Assembly (NCBI GenBank): GCA_947497245.1
Contig: CANMFO010000008.1
Coordinates: forward strand, 62,001-126,000
Reading direction: 5' to 3'
Length of the DNA stretch: 64,000 nt
Source of the DNA: an uncultured Flavobacteriaceae bacterium
GTDB lineage: Bacteria > Bacteroidota > Bacteroidia > Flavobacteriales > Flavobacteriaceae
The notes below the pieces were generated by a model. That model saw nothing but the letters and a program-made list of their open reading frames with translations. It searched no databases and was not told the origin of the DNA. Shown here one piece after another: positions 36,766-45,390 of this stretch. Made by a program: the position numbers and the translations under genes. How positions within the stretch are numbered: the stretch's first letter is position 1; each line of letters begins with the position of its first letter.

Positions 36766-37809
36766 TTATCTGGGAATTTCTACCGATTCGGTGATCATAC
36801 CGACCACCCTTTCGGTGGTCATGCCTTCCATTTCGCGTTCGGGAGTAAGAATGACCCTGTGGTTGAGCACCGGTACCAAGGCACGCTTAACGTCTTCGGG
36901 AACCACAAAATCACGACCGTTTATGGCGGCAAAGGCCTTGGCGGCATTCAAGGTGGCTATCGATGCCCTTGGCGATCCCCCTAAATACAAATGCGGATGG
37001 TTACGGGTCTTGGTGATGATGTTGGCAATGTATCGGATAATCTTTTCCTCTACCACGATATCCTGGATTTTGGACCGGTATTCGGCCAGTTGTTCGGGGG
37101 AAATCACATTGCCGATTCGTTCCTGTGGTTTTTCGCCCTTCCGTTCATGATGGGTCTGAATAATACGGACCTCCTCTTCCAGGCTGGGGTAATCGACCTT
37201 GATCTTGAACAGAAAACGATCGAGCTGTGCTTCCGGTAGGGCATAGGTGCCTTCCTGCTCGATCGGGTTTTGCGTGGCGAGAACAATGAACGGACTGTCC
37301 ATCTCATAGGTGTTGCCATCCATGGTAACCTGGCGTTCCTCCATCGTCTCGAACATTGCCGCCTGGGTTTTGGCGGGGGCACGATTGATCTCATCGATCA
37401 AAACGACATTGGAAAAAATGGGGCCTTTTTTGAATTCGAATTCTGACGTCTTCACATTAAAGATCGAGGTGCCCAAGATATCGCTTGGCATCAGGTCCGG
37501 GGTAAACTGTATCCGGCTGAACCCCGTTTTCAAGGTTTTGGCAAACAATTTGGCTGTCACGGTCTTGGCAATGCCCGGAACTCCCTCGATGAGCGCATGG
37601 CCATCGACCAAGAGGGATACGATCAGCAGTTCCACAAAATTATCCTGCCCCACGATTACCTTGGCCAACTCGTTCTTGATATCGGAGACGGCTTTCTTAA
37701 GGTCTTCCAAGGGTATCCTATTGGCAAAATTCAGCCCTGGGTCGGCAGCCGCACCTTGATCATCGGTCGGCTTGTTATTTTCTTGCTGGGCGTCGTTATT
37801 CTCTTCCAT
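36766..37809 (-). CDS. MoxR family AAA+ ATPase
   Basis: The 347-residue cytosolic AAA+ ATPase has Walker A GVPGIAKT, Walker B VVLIDEIN, sensor 1 in VLATQNPIEQEGTYALPEAQ and the arginine-containing EAQLDRF. The acidic, Asn/Gln-rich N-terminus (MEENNDAQQENN) is variable. MoxR proteins act as chaperones in assembling or activating complexes whose genes lie beside them, usually DUF58 and vWA-type proteins. It overlaps the DUF4350 gene by 14 bp and is followed by DUF58. Confidence 0.95.
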   Translation of the reverse strand: MEENNDAQQENNKPTDDQGAAADPGLNFANRIPLEDLKKAVSDIKNELAKVIVGQDNFVELLIVSLLVDGHALIEGVPGIAKTVTAKLFAKTLKTGFSRIQFTPDLMPSDILGTSIFNVKTSEFEFKKGPIFSNVVLIDEINRAPAKTQAAMFETMEERQVTMDGNTYEMDSPFIVLATQNPIEQEGTYALPEAQLDRFLFKIKVDYPSLEEEVRIIQTHHERKGEKPQERIGNVISPEQLAEYRSKIQDIVVEEKIIRYIANIITKTRNHPHLYLGGSPRASIATLNAAKAFAAINGRDFVVPEDVKRALVPVLNHRVILTPEREMEGMTTERVVGMITESVEIPR

Positions 37810-39013
37810 GCGCTCGTTTTTTAAAATTTTCTATGGATGTGTTCAATTGTTGCAATTCTTGGTCCGTGATGGCTTGTTGCTTTCCCAATTGTTCAAAAAA
37901 AGCAAAGAGTGTTTCAATTTCCTCCTCACTGTGGCGACTACGGGAAGCCAAATTCTTGTTGAAGTCTTTGTTGCGGTCTAGCGTACCCAAATAAAAATGG
38001 GAACGGACGTATTCCAAAAAATAGGTGATTTTGTGCTCGGCGATCTGTTTTTGATCTCCCTTTTCAAAATACATATCCGCAATGGTCCTTGTAAAGGCCA
38101 AGGTCTGGTTTTGCAAGGGTTTCACGATGGGAATGGCACGCTGCTTCCTTTTGCCTTCAAAGACCACATAGATCAGGGTCCCGATCAGGGCCAGATAGTA
38201 GGCCCATTTCAACGCTTTGTTGTTCAAAAAAATATACATGGGGGAGGTATAGAACGATTTTCCCGATTTGTAATGGTTGTCCATATAAATGGTTCGTCCT
38301 CCATCCACATACGAAAGTAGGCCGGCCGTGTATTCCCTATTGTCGTCCTTCAGGATAAAGTAGTTGGTAAACGCTTTGGGAAAGGTGGTCAACACGATCT
38401 TGCCCTCACCGAAGGCCCGCTGTACTGCATTAAAATGTTCTTCAACAATTGTGCCCTCCTCCGTCAAATGGTCCACCAGGCCGATTACGGTGGTCTTTAA
38501 AGTGTCGATTTTTTCGAAATACGGGACATAGGGATCCTTTTTGAACGGATACCCCTTGTTCTTTTGAAGTTGTGGATGGACCAGTTGGTACAACTGCCCC
38601 TCCCTTTCACCAAATTCTTTGTACAGATTCCCGGTTTCCAGCCCAAGGGTGTCGAGAAGGACCCGTTCGAACCCGCCCGAAGCGATAAATAGGGTATTTC
38701 CGGCGGAGGTCCAGTCCAGTAGGACGTTGAGTTCGGTCTCTTCAAATTTTATCTCCCCGTTCACAAAAAAATAGGTGCCCTCGGCATCCGGGTTGTCGGT
38801 TAAAAACTGGTAGGGTGTCGCAGTCACCTGTACGGTCTCCGAAAAAAGCGTCTTCATGAGTCCGTTCAAGACAAAGGTCCCGTACGGAATCTTGTGCTGG
38901 GCCACGAACGAGGGAAACCAATTGATCTCTTTGGGTTTGCTGTACTGCAACAGCATCAACAGTCCAAGGGCCGCTAGCGCAATAATGATATAGATGCCCT
39001 TTTTTTTAAACAT
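37796..39013 (-). CDS. DUF4350 family membrane protein
   Basis: The chosen start at 39013 gives MFKKKGIYIIIALAALGLLMLL, one N-terminal membrane helix, and about 405 residues. The ATG at 39049 would add 12 residues inside the previous gene. The extracytoplasmic DUF4350 part contains LLDWTSAGNTLFIASGGFE, a GATase-like fold. A second membrane helix near residue 275 (WAYYLALIGTLIYVVFEG) leads to a cytosolic tail of about 120 residues. It overlaps the DUF4129 gene by 8 bp and the MoxR gene by 14 bp. Confidence 0.85.
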   Translation of the reverse strand: MFKKKGIYIIIALAALGLLMLLQYSKPKEINWFPSFVAQHKIPYGTFVLNGLMKTLFSETVQVTATPYQFLTDNPDAEGTYFFVNGEIKFEETELNVLLDWTSAGNTLFIASGGFERVLLDTLGLETGNLYKEFGEREGQLYQLVHPQLQKNKGYPFKKDPYVPYFEKIDTLKTTVIGLVDHLTEEGTIVEEHFNAVQRAFGEGKIVLTTFPKAFTNYFILKDDNREYTAGLLSYVDGGRTIYMDNHYKSGKSFYTSPMYIFLNNKALKWAYYLALIGTLIYVVFEGKRKQRAIPIVKPLQNQTLAFTRTIADMYFEKGDQKQIAEHKITYFLEYVRSHFYLGTLDRNKDFNKNLASRSRHSEEEIETLFAFFEQLGKQQAITDQELQQLNTSIENFKKRAHGRE

Positions 39014-39752
39014 GCTCTTCCAAGGTTTTTTGTAATCTTTCAAAAGCATGTTCCGCTTTCAGGTATTTGCCTTCATCCAGTTCGAAGCCGCCGTACCAGA
39101 TGTAGTCGTAGAGTCGGGTTATGGTACGGAACGGCGCTTTGATCTTGGCTGTCCGTAATTCGTTTAGATAATCATCGTTTGTTTTTTGCAGTTCCCATGT
39201 AATCAACCCCTTATCGCTCATTTTTTGAAGTAGGAACAGGTAATAGTACCGAACGGCCAGACGATAGTCCTGTATGGCAAGGGCCTTGCGGATCAATTCT
39301 TGAATGTCTTCGTTCTTGATGATGTGTTCCTCCTCGGAAAGGGAGACCAAGGCCTCGTTCCTTTTTGCCTGGGTCATGGCGGTCGCGTTCACGTTCAGAA
39401 AAAATCGGATCAGGATATAGACCAGTACCCCCAATAGTATATAGGGCAATATCCTCAAAAAAGCTGCCAAAGATCCTACGGCCTTTTCGGCGCCGAAAAG
39501 CCATTCGAAGAACCGTAGCAGTACGTTGCCCATCCAGGTCTTTATCGCGTTCCACCAAGTATTCTCGGTTGTAATGACCTCATAGTCGAATTTGGGGTCG
39601 TCCTGATAGGGCCTCAGGTCGTCCGCACTGATTTTTTTGACCTCTGAAAAAGGAGTTGAATCGTAGCGGACCGGTAGGGAATCTTGCTGCCCCAAAGCCG
39701 GACAGAGGTCTAGGAAACCGAGGAAAAGAACAAAAAAAAGCTTGGGCCTCAT
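39006..39752 (-). CDS. DUF4129 family membrane protein
   Basis: The 248-residue protein has a signal peptide (MRPKLFFVLFLGFLDLCPALGQ), an external domain, a membrane helix (LRILPYILLGVLVYILIRFFL, about 100-120) and a cytosolic C-terminal domain. The tail has the DUF4129 signature: a helical repeat ALAIQDYRLAVRYYYLFLLQ, then TRLYDYIWYGGFELDEGKY. In other bacteria DUF4129 domains occur with transglutaminase-like proteins. The start and the previous stop overlap by 1 bp (TAATG). It lies between the multipass protein and DUF4350. Confidence 0.88.
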   Translation of the reverse strand: MRPKLFFVLFLGFLDLCPALGQQDSLPVRYDSTPFSEVKKISADDLRPYQDDPKFDYEVITTENTWWNAIKTWMGNVLLRFFEWLFGAEKAVGSLAAFLRILPYILLGVLVYILIRFFLNVNATAMTQAKRNEALVSLSEEEHIIKNEDIQELIRKALAIQDYRLAVRYYYLFLLQKMSDKGLITWELQKTNDDYLNELRTAKIKAPFRTITRLYDYIWYGGFELDEGKYLKAEHAFERLQKTLEEHV

Positions 39753-40636
39753 TAATTCTCCGGGGTTTGACCAAGGTTTTGTATACGTTCATAGGTCCCT
39801 GTGAAATTCTTTCTTTCGTTGAGGTTGAAATAGATCAAGGCCCCGGCGACCAGGGAAATGATATTGAGTAAAAACTGCGCCAAGGTACCCAGCAGGTTTA
39901 GGAGGATATAAATGGGGTCCCTAAACCCGTCCATCATACTTTCCGCGTCCATCTCGCCGGAAAAGATCCCCATTTTTGCCCAGCCATAGATTGCGGTGGG
40001 CATGGCAAAGGCGTAGCTTGCCACCGTCACAATGATCCCGACCACCAGCAGGGTCGCAAAGGTGATCCACCATTCGTCCTTGACCAGGGAAAAACTAGTG
40101 CTAAAGGCATCGCCGATCTCTTTTTTGTCGAAAACCATAATGCTGAAGGAAAGCGATAGGGGAACCCACAGGTAAATTCCAGGGACCAGGCAGAACATCA
40201 AACCGGCCCCGACACAAATGCCCACTAAGAGCACCAGCCCAAAGAATCGCCAAAAAGAGGCATGGACCTCCGATTTTATGGTTTCGAAATCAATGGTTCC
40301 CCTGCCAGTGGTATAGGACTTGATATAGTGCAGGACCACGGATTGCGACATAATGTACACGGTTATTATCGAAAAGACGTACAAAAGAATGATGCCCGCG
40401 ATAAGCACCGCATTGGATCCGTTGTCGGAAGACTCCACAAGAAAGTTGAATTGGTCGCCCACATAATACATATATAGCGACAAAGAGATCAACATCACAA
40501 GCAGATAGGGGCCTACAATCTTAAAGAAGACGTTGAAGAAAGTTTTGAACTGGGTTCTGAGAAAGGCAAAAGTATCGGTGAGGACATCCCCCAATTCGCG
40601 TTGTTTCTTAAATTCGATATAGGTATTGCTGGTCAT
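39752..40636 (-). CDS. Multipass membrane protein of the MoxR locus
   Basis: About 294 residues from the start at 40636 (MTSNTYIEFKKQRELGDVLT); the frame extends to 40777 over the SpoIIM gene. Five to six membrane helices are visible, including GPYLLVMLISLSLYMYYVG, GIILLYVFSIITVYIM, FGLVLLVGICVGAGLMF and ITFATLLVVGIIVTVASYAF. The pattern resembles the glycerophosphodiester phosphodiesterase membrane domain and DUF975-type integral proteins; no catalytic residues are seen. It overlaps the SpoIIM gene by 29 bp, so the two are translated together. Confidence 0.75.
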   Translation of the reverse strand: MTSNTYIEFKKQRELGDVLTDTFAFLRTQFKTFFNVFFKIVGPYLLVMLISLSLYMYYVGDQFNFLVESSDNGSNAVLIAGIILLYVFSIITVYIMSQSVVLHYIKSYTTGRGTIDFETIKSEVHASFWRFFGLVLLVGICVGAGLMFCLVPGIYLWVPLSLSFSIMVFDKKEIGDAFSTSFSLVKDEWWITFATLLVVGIIVTVASYAFAMPTAIYGWAKMGIFSGEMDAESMMDGFRDPIYILLNLLGTLAQFLLNIISLVAGALIYFNLNERKNFTGTYERIQNLGQTPEN

Positions 40637-41591
40637 ACAGTTTTTTTTTGTGCAATCGGCGTGGATAGACCACATAGTAAAACAAGATAGTGGCCAGGGA
40701 GGCCGTAATGATAAGAACGGCCAGCCAATCGGGCATTTCGGTGTGTCGGGTGACAAAACCTTCCAAAAAACCGGCAATAATAAAAAAAGGTACCGTGCTC
40801 AGCATGATCTTCAGACCGTTGGTCACGCCCCTTTTGAAAGATTCCAACCGGGAAAAGGTCCCTGGAAACAAAATGCCGTTCGCAAGCACCAATCCGGCGC
40901 AACCGGCCACGATGATCACGGAGATCTCTATGGTACCGTGGATCCAAATGGTTCTTGCCGATTCCCAAAGAAGCCCCTTCTCATAAAAAAAGTACTGAAA
41001 ACTCCCCAACATGATCCCGTTCTGCAACATGACATATAGGGTTCCAACACCTAGCGTAATCCCAAGGGCGAAGGCCATAAGTGCCACCCGCACATTGTTT
41101 ATGGTGATCCCCAGGAACATATTGAACGCGCCCATTTCCTTATACACCGCCATGGGGTCGTTGTTCTCGATGTTTTCCAAGGTCATGTTCACATAAGCAT
41201 CACCTAAGATCGACCGCACAAAATCCCAGTCGTTTGCCGAGGAGAAGGCTCCCACCATGGTAAAAAATGAGAACACCAAAAAAGCGATCAACAACTCTCT
41301 TTGATGCTGGTAGAACATCTTGGGAAATTCGGATTTCCAAAAGTTGAAGACCCTGTTTTTGGGTTCTCTTTTAGTCTTGTAAATATTTTGGTGCGCCTGG
41401 GAGGCAATGGAATTTAGATAGAACTCGGTATTGCTGCCCGCATAGAAGGTCTTGGCGTAGCTCAAATGATCTGTAACTTCAATGTAAAGGTCGGACAATA
41501 CATCCGGGGAAATCTTCGTTCTGTTGGAGAGCGCACTTTCAAAAGTGGCCCATTTGTCTTTATTTTGCTTAACGAAGGCGGCCTCGCGCAT
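40608..41591 (-). CDS. Stage II sporulation protein M-like membrane protein
   Basis: The 327-residue protein belongs to the SpoIIM/DUF95 family, named for a Bacillus engulfment protein; here it has no sporulation context. The first about 90 residues are cytosolic. Membrane helices follow (LLIAFLVFSFFTMVGAF, FLGITINNVRVALMAFALGI, WIHGTIEISVIIVAGCAGLVL and more). The family motif NNVRVALMAFALGITLGVGT and GTIEI are present. It is the first gene of the six-gene minus run and is divergent from RDD with only 33 bp between starts. Confidence 0.9.
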   Translation of the reverse strand: MREAAFVKQNKDKWATFESALSNRTKISPDVLSDLYIEVTDHLSYAKTFYAGSNTEFYLNSIASQAHQNIYKTKREPKNRVFNFWKSEFPKMFYQHQRELLIAFLVFSFFTMVGAFSSANDWDFVRSILGDAYVNMTLENIENNDPMAVYKEMGAFNMFLGITINNVRVALMAFALGITLGVGTLYVMLQNGIMLGSFQYFFYEKGLLWESARTIWIHGTIEISVIIVAGCAGLVLANGILFPGTFSRLESFKRGVTNGLKIMLSTVPFFIIAGFLEGFVTRHTEMPDWLAVLIITASLATILFYYVVYPRRLHKKKLYDQQYLYRI

Positions 41592-41624
41592 TACATTTTT
41601 GGTTTATACCAAAGAAACGAAACT

Positions 41625-42341
41625 ATGGAACAATTTCAAATAGAAACTGCCCAAAATATAAGCATCGACCAAAATACGGCGCACCTTGGTGACCGCATGC
41701 TCGCCTACATCATTGATAGCCTGGTAATCCTGATATATACGGTGCTTGTCGTTATCTTGTTGGTTTCCCTGGATGTTGATTTTGTGGACATGTGGGCGCT
41801 CTATCTTCTTTTGAACCTGCCCGCCTTCCTATACTATTTGCTATTGGAGACCTTTATGGATGGCAAGACCATTGGCAAGAGCATGATGTATATCCGTGTG
41901 GTTAAGATCGACGGTTCCAAACCCAGCTTTGCTAGCTATTTTATACGATGGATCTTGCGCATTGTGGACGTAGTGCTCACCTCGGGCGGACTAGCGGTGC
42001 TGACGATACTTGTCCGGGGCAAGGGGCAGCGTATCGGGGACATGGCCGCCGGGACCACGGTCATCAGTGAAAAGAAACGGATTTCCCTAAAGGATACCCT
42101 CCTGCGGGAACTGCCCGAGGACTATGCCCCAAAATTTCCACAGGTCACCATTTTTATGGATGCGGAGATGCAGACGATCAAAGAGCTCTACGATTCCTCA
42201 AAACGGAAGGGAGACCATCAGGTGATACTTTCCCTGAGCGATCGGATCAAAAGGGTCACGGATATCGTCACCGATCTAAAACCCATTGACTTTGTGGACG
42301 TGGTGATCAAGGACTACAATTATTACACCCAACAACCCTGA
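41625..42341 (+). CDS. RDD family membrane protein
   Basis: The 238-residue protein starts at 41625 (METMEQFQ would be a longer, less likely reading from the frame at 41466). An RDD domain with the motif NTAHLGDRMLAYIIDSLVIL covers residues 15-150, with three membrane helices (the third near FIRWILRIVDVVLTSGGL). RGKGQRIGDMAAGT closes the domain. About 85 cytosolic residues follow. RDD proteins are often found in MoxR/SpoIIM loci, which agrees with its divergent position here. It is followed 2 bp later by the TRIC channel gene. Confidence 0.9.
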   Translation: MEQFQIETAQNISIDQNTAHLGDRMLAYIIDSLVILIYTVLVVILLVSLDVDFVDMWALYLLLNLPAFLYYLLLETFMDGKTIGKSMMYIRVVKIDGSKPSFASYFIRWILRIVDVVLTSGGLAVLTILVRGKGQRIGDMAAGTTVISEKKRISLKDTLLRELPEDYAPKFPQVTIFMDAEMQTIKELYDSSKRKGDHQVILSLSDRIKRVTDIVTDLKPIDFVDVVIKDYNYYTQQP

Positions 42342-42343
42342 GC

Positions 42344-42955
42344 ATGTTCTACTTCGCAATTGATATCTTGGGAACCATTGCTTTTGCCATTTCCGGTGTA
42401 TTGGTGGCCATGGAAAAGAAACTGGATTTGTTCGGGGTGTTCATTATCGCCTTTGTTACCGCTGTCGGAGGCGGAACCTTGCGCGATATTCTTATCGGTG
42501 CCACACCCGTGGTATGGTTGCTGGATCCGGTCTACATAATCACGATTTTGGCTACGGTCTTTTTTGCGATTACGTTCGTGAGGCACTTAAAATATCTGCG
42601 CACCTCATTAATGTTATTTGATACGATTGGCATTGGTCTGTATACGATGGTTGGCATCGAAAAAGGATTGTCGGCCGACCTTTTGCCCATTATGTGCATT
42701 GCCCTGGGAACGATTACCGCTAGCTTTGGCGGGGTTATTCGGGATATGCTTTGTAATGAGATCCCGGTCATCTTTAGAAAGGAGATCTATGCGACGGCCT
42801 GCATCCTGGGGGGTGCAAGTTACTTTCTCTTGGTGCGTTTGCCGATGGATCCCGCTTACGCCTATTCGGGGGCGATCGTATTGATCATCATTTTCCGCCT
42901 TCTGGCGGTCAGGTTCCATTTGGCCCTTCCCAACATTTACCGCAACGGGCATTGA
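42344..42955 (+). CDS. TRIC/YadS family cation channel protein
   Basis: The 203-residue protein has seven membrane helices in two repeats, each with a conserved glycine-rich motif followed by RD: VGGGTLRDILIG and FGGVIRDMLCN. This is the signature of the UPF0126/trimeric intracellular cation channel family; prokaryotic members conduct K+ or Na+ in structural work. It starts 2 bp after the RDD gene, so both are cotranscribed. Ion specificity is not readable from sequence. Confidence 0.93.
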   Translation: MFYFAIDILGTIAFAISGVLVAMEKKLDLFGVFIIAFVTAVGGGTLRDILIGATPVVWLLDPVYIITILATVFFAITFVRHLKYLRTSLMLFDTIGIGLYTMVGIEKGLSADLLPIMCIALGTITASFGGVIRDMLCNEIPVIFRKEIYATACILGGASYFLLVRLPMDPAYAYSGAIVLIIIFRLLAVRFHLALPNIYRNGH

Positions 42956-42999
42956 ACTTTGGTATGGGACCATGGAGCCATCTGCTTACGGTTTGGAAG

Positions 43000-43707
43000 C
43001 TACTCGAGGACCTCAACTTTCTCGATATAGATATTTAAGGAAGGCCAATCGCCCTTACCGACCGGTTGCTGGTTGATTTTGTCGACCACGTCCATACCCT
43101 CGATCACCCTTCCAAAAGGGGTATAGTCCCCGTCGAGGTGGTAGGAGCCCGGTCGGGTCACCACAATAAAAAATTCATAGGGAGATGCCAGCATATGGGG
43201 ATTGTCAATCTCACTACTTGGAACCGATAGGGTGCCCCTATGATGTCTATGCCCCTTTCTGGTATCCGGGGGCAAAAGATACCGACCAATTTGCCTTCGC
43301 TTGTCGGCCGTGGGCTTGTCATCCGAGTTTCCGCCCTGGATGATAAAGTTTTTGACCACACGGTGAAACTGGGTATTGTCAAAATATCCCTTTCGGGCCA
43401 GATAGATAAAATTGGCCTTATGGTAGGGCACATTGTCGAACAATTGTACAGTAAACCCACCTAGGTTGGTAGTGATCCTGAGTTTATTTTCTTTAAGTCC
43501 CTTTTGGTATTCGAAGAAAAATTCAATCGCATTTTCCTCGGTCAGTTTAAAGGGCTCGTCTTCCACCACTTCAGCTTGGGCGACAGCGCTGTCTTTTTGA
43601 CTCGTTCGCGTTTCAGGGTTTTTTGTTTTTTTTTGCGGGACCTCTTTACAGGACCCCAGAAAAAATATTGGTATTATTGCAGCGATCGTTATTCTTTTCA
43701 ATAACAT
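43000..43707 (-). CDS. Cyclophilin-type peptidyl-prolyl isomerase, lipoprotein
   Basis: The 235-residue lipoprotein (lipobox FLGSC, Cys20) has a linker of about 60 charged residues and a cyclophilin domain from about 75 to 232. Active-site elements are FHRVVKNFIIQGG (Arg and the Gln of the catalytic face), EFFIVVTRP and FGRVIEGMDVVDKI. The loop between PTADKRRQIGRYLLPPDTRKGHRHHRGT is longer than usual. It assists folding outside the inner membrane. Its ATG (43707-43705) overlaps the ATG of the divergent Nudix gene by two bases. Confidence 0.92.
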   Translation of the reverse strand: MLLKRITIAAIIPIFFLGSCKEVPQKKTKNPETRTSQKDSAVAQAEVVEDEPFKLTEENAIEFFFEYQKGLKENKLRITTNLGGFTVQLFDNVPYHKANFIYLARKGYFDNTQFHRVVKNFIIQGGNSDDKPTADKRRQIGRYLLPPDTRKGHRHHRGTLSVPSSEIDNPHMLASPYEFFIVVTRPGSYHLDGDYTPFGRVIEGMDVVDKINQQPVGKGDWPSLNIYIEKVEVLE

Positions 43708-44347
43708 GGATTTTGATTTATTTGCCCAACGGATCTCAAAAATAAAAAATCTGCCCCTTCCGGGCGAGGCATCGCACTATAAAATGGCGCCCGCCTTTCG
43801 ATTTCAGGAGCTGGAGGCCATCCGATCCAGGGCAAAAACGCCCAAGGAAGCCGGTGTGATGGCGCTTTTTTATCCCGATGTTCGACAGATAGCCCACCTA
43901 TTGCTTATTTTGAGGAAAACGTACAAAGGCGTACATTCCAATCAGATTGCGTTCCCCGGGGGCAAGGTCGAGAAGGGCGATGGAGATCTTTTGGCAACGG
44001 CATTGCGGGAAACCCAGGAAGAGGTAGGGGTGCCCATTTCGGCAGTACAGGTGGTCAGGTCGTTGAGCCAGGTCTATATCCCCCCCAGCAATTTTGAGGT
44101 ACAGCCTTTTATAGGGTTATGCCCGGAACCTTTGCCGTTCTCGCTTCAGGAGAGTGAGGTGGAAGCCCTGGTCGAGGTACGGGTCGCCGATTTTATGGAC
44201 GATGCCAATATCCGGACCCAGCAATTGAGCACCTCCTATGCCGAAAACGTACAGGTACCTACGTTTTATTTAAACGGACATACGGTCTGGGGCGCTACTG
44301 CCATGATGATGAGCGAGATAAAGGAATTATTGGAACAGGTATTGTAA
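43706..44347 (+). CDS. Nudix hydrolase, CoA pyrophosphatase type
   Basis: The 213-residue enzyme belongs to the group that hydrolyses CoA to 4'-phosphopantetheine and adenosine bisphosphate. The Nudix box is complete: GGKVEKGDGDLLATALRETQ followed by EEVGV. The family-specific segment SNQIAFPGGK precedes it. The first residues (FDLFAQRISKIKN, then HYKMAPAFRF) fit the family, which supports the first ATG although it overlaps the opposite start codon. It stands alone, followed by an 18-bp palindrome and the acyltransferase gene. Confidence 0.92.
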   Translation: MDFDLFAQRISKIKNLPLPGEASHYKMAPAFRFQELEAIRSRAKTPKEAGVMALFYPDVRQIAHLLLILRKTYKGVHSNQIAFPGGKVEKGDGDLLATALRETQEEVGVPISAVQVVRSLSQVYIPPSNFEVQPFIGLCPEPLPFSLQESEVEALVEVRVADFMDDANIRTQQLSTSYAENVQVPTFYLNGHTVWGATAMMMSEIKELLEQVL

Positions 44348-44370
44348 TGTACGGGCCGGGAAGAAGCGCG

Positions 44371-44388
44371 GACCATGGGCCCATGGTC
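44371..44388. repeat. Perfect 18-bp palindrome
   Basis: GACCATGGG followed directly by CCCATGGTC is a perfect inverted repeat without a spacer, in the 192-bp gap between the Nudix and acyltransferase genes. No T tract follows. It may be an operator-like site or chance: roughly one such site is expected in every few hundred kilobases of random sequence. Confidence 0.5.
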
Positions 44389-44539
44389 AGAGATCCTGGC
44401 GCAGGGACGTCCCTTTGAAATACCACGACCTTGATCTCCAGGTGTTGGAGCGGCAGATCTCCCAGTTTTCATTTCCCCTTCCGCATTTCGTTTGTCATGG
44501 AGCCCGATTGTTACGCCTCATTTTGTACTTTAGCACCCT

Positions 44540-45349
44540 ATGGGAATATTTAAGGAAAACCCCTTTGGTCATATTTTGTTTCTGAAGAAATGGCTCATCC
44601 GTATCTTGGGGGTCGTCACGCATGCCCGCTACAAGCAGTTCAACAGATTGGAGATAGAGGGTTCGCAAGTGATCCGGGAACTGCCCGGTACCAATGTCCT
44701 CTTCGTCAGTAACCACCAGACATACTTTGCCGATGTAGTGGCCATGTTCCATGTGTTCAACGCCTCTTTAAAGGGGAGGGACGACAGCATTCGAAACCTG
44801 GGGTATTTGTGGAACCCCAAATTGAACCTGTACTACGTGGCCGCTGCGGAGACCATGAAGAAAAGTCTATTGACCAAGATATTGGCCTACGCCGGATCGA
44901 TCAGTGTGGAACGTACCTGGCGTTCCGAGGGCAAGGATATCAACAGACAGGTGAAAATGAGCGATATCTCGAATATTGGGACAGCGCTGCACGATGGTTG
45001 GGTAATTACCTTTCCCCAGGGAACCACCACCCCATGGAAACCCTTGCGCAAGGGTACGGCGCATATCATTAAAAAGTACAAGCCCATTGTGGTGCCGGTC
45101 GTAATCGACGGTTTTCGTCGCTCATTTGACAAAAAAGGACTTCGGATCAAGAAAAAGGGAATCCTTCAATCCATGGTGATCAAGGAACCTTTGGAGATCG
45201 ACTATGAAAATGAGTCCTTCGATGCCATCATTGAAAAGCTGGAATACGCCATAGAACAGCATCCTTCATTTCTTAAGGTAATCTCCCAAAAGGAACTCTT
45301 GGCCTTCGAGGAGGAGAACAAGATGCGAAAATGGCGAAAACAGACTTAG
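44540..45349 (+). CDS. PlsC-like 1-acyl-glycerol-3-phosphate acyltransferase family protein
   Basis: The 269-residue protein has the acyltransferase fold of lysophosphatidic acid acyltransferases. Block I is NHQTYFAD, in which His and Asp are separated by five residues rather than the usual four. The usual FPEGT block is FPQGTTTPWKPLRKG, with Gln in place of Glu. The substrate-binding region VVPVVIDGFRRSF is present. Such variations appear typical of a Bacteroidota subgroup rather than loss of function, but the exact acyl acceptor is uncertain. A TACTTTAG -7-like box lies 8 bp upstream of the ATG. Confidence 0.8.
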   Translation: MGIFKENPFGHILFLKKWLIRILGVVTHARYKQFNRLEIEGSQVIRELPGTNVLFVSNHQTYFADVVAMFHVFNASLKGRDDSIRNLGYLWNPKLNLYYVAAAETMKKSLLTKILAYAGSISVERTWRSEGKDINRQVKMSDISNIGTALHDGWVITFPQGTTTPWKPLRKGTAHIIKKYKPIVVPVVIDGFRRSFDKKGLRIKKKGILQSMVIKEPLEIDYENESFDAIIEKLEYAIEQHPSFLKVISQKELLAFEEENKMRKWRKQT

Positions 45350-45390
45350 CCCCTCTTTTTAAGCCTTTCCGGAATCCGTTGCCGGGGTCC

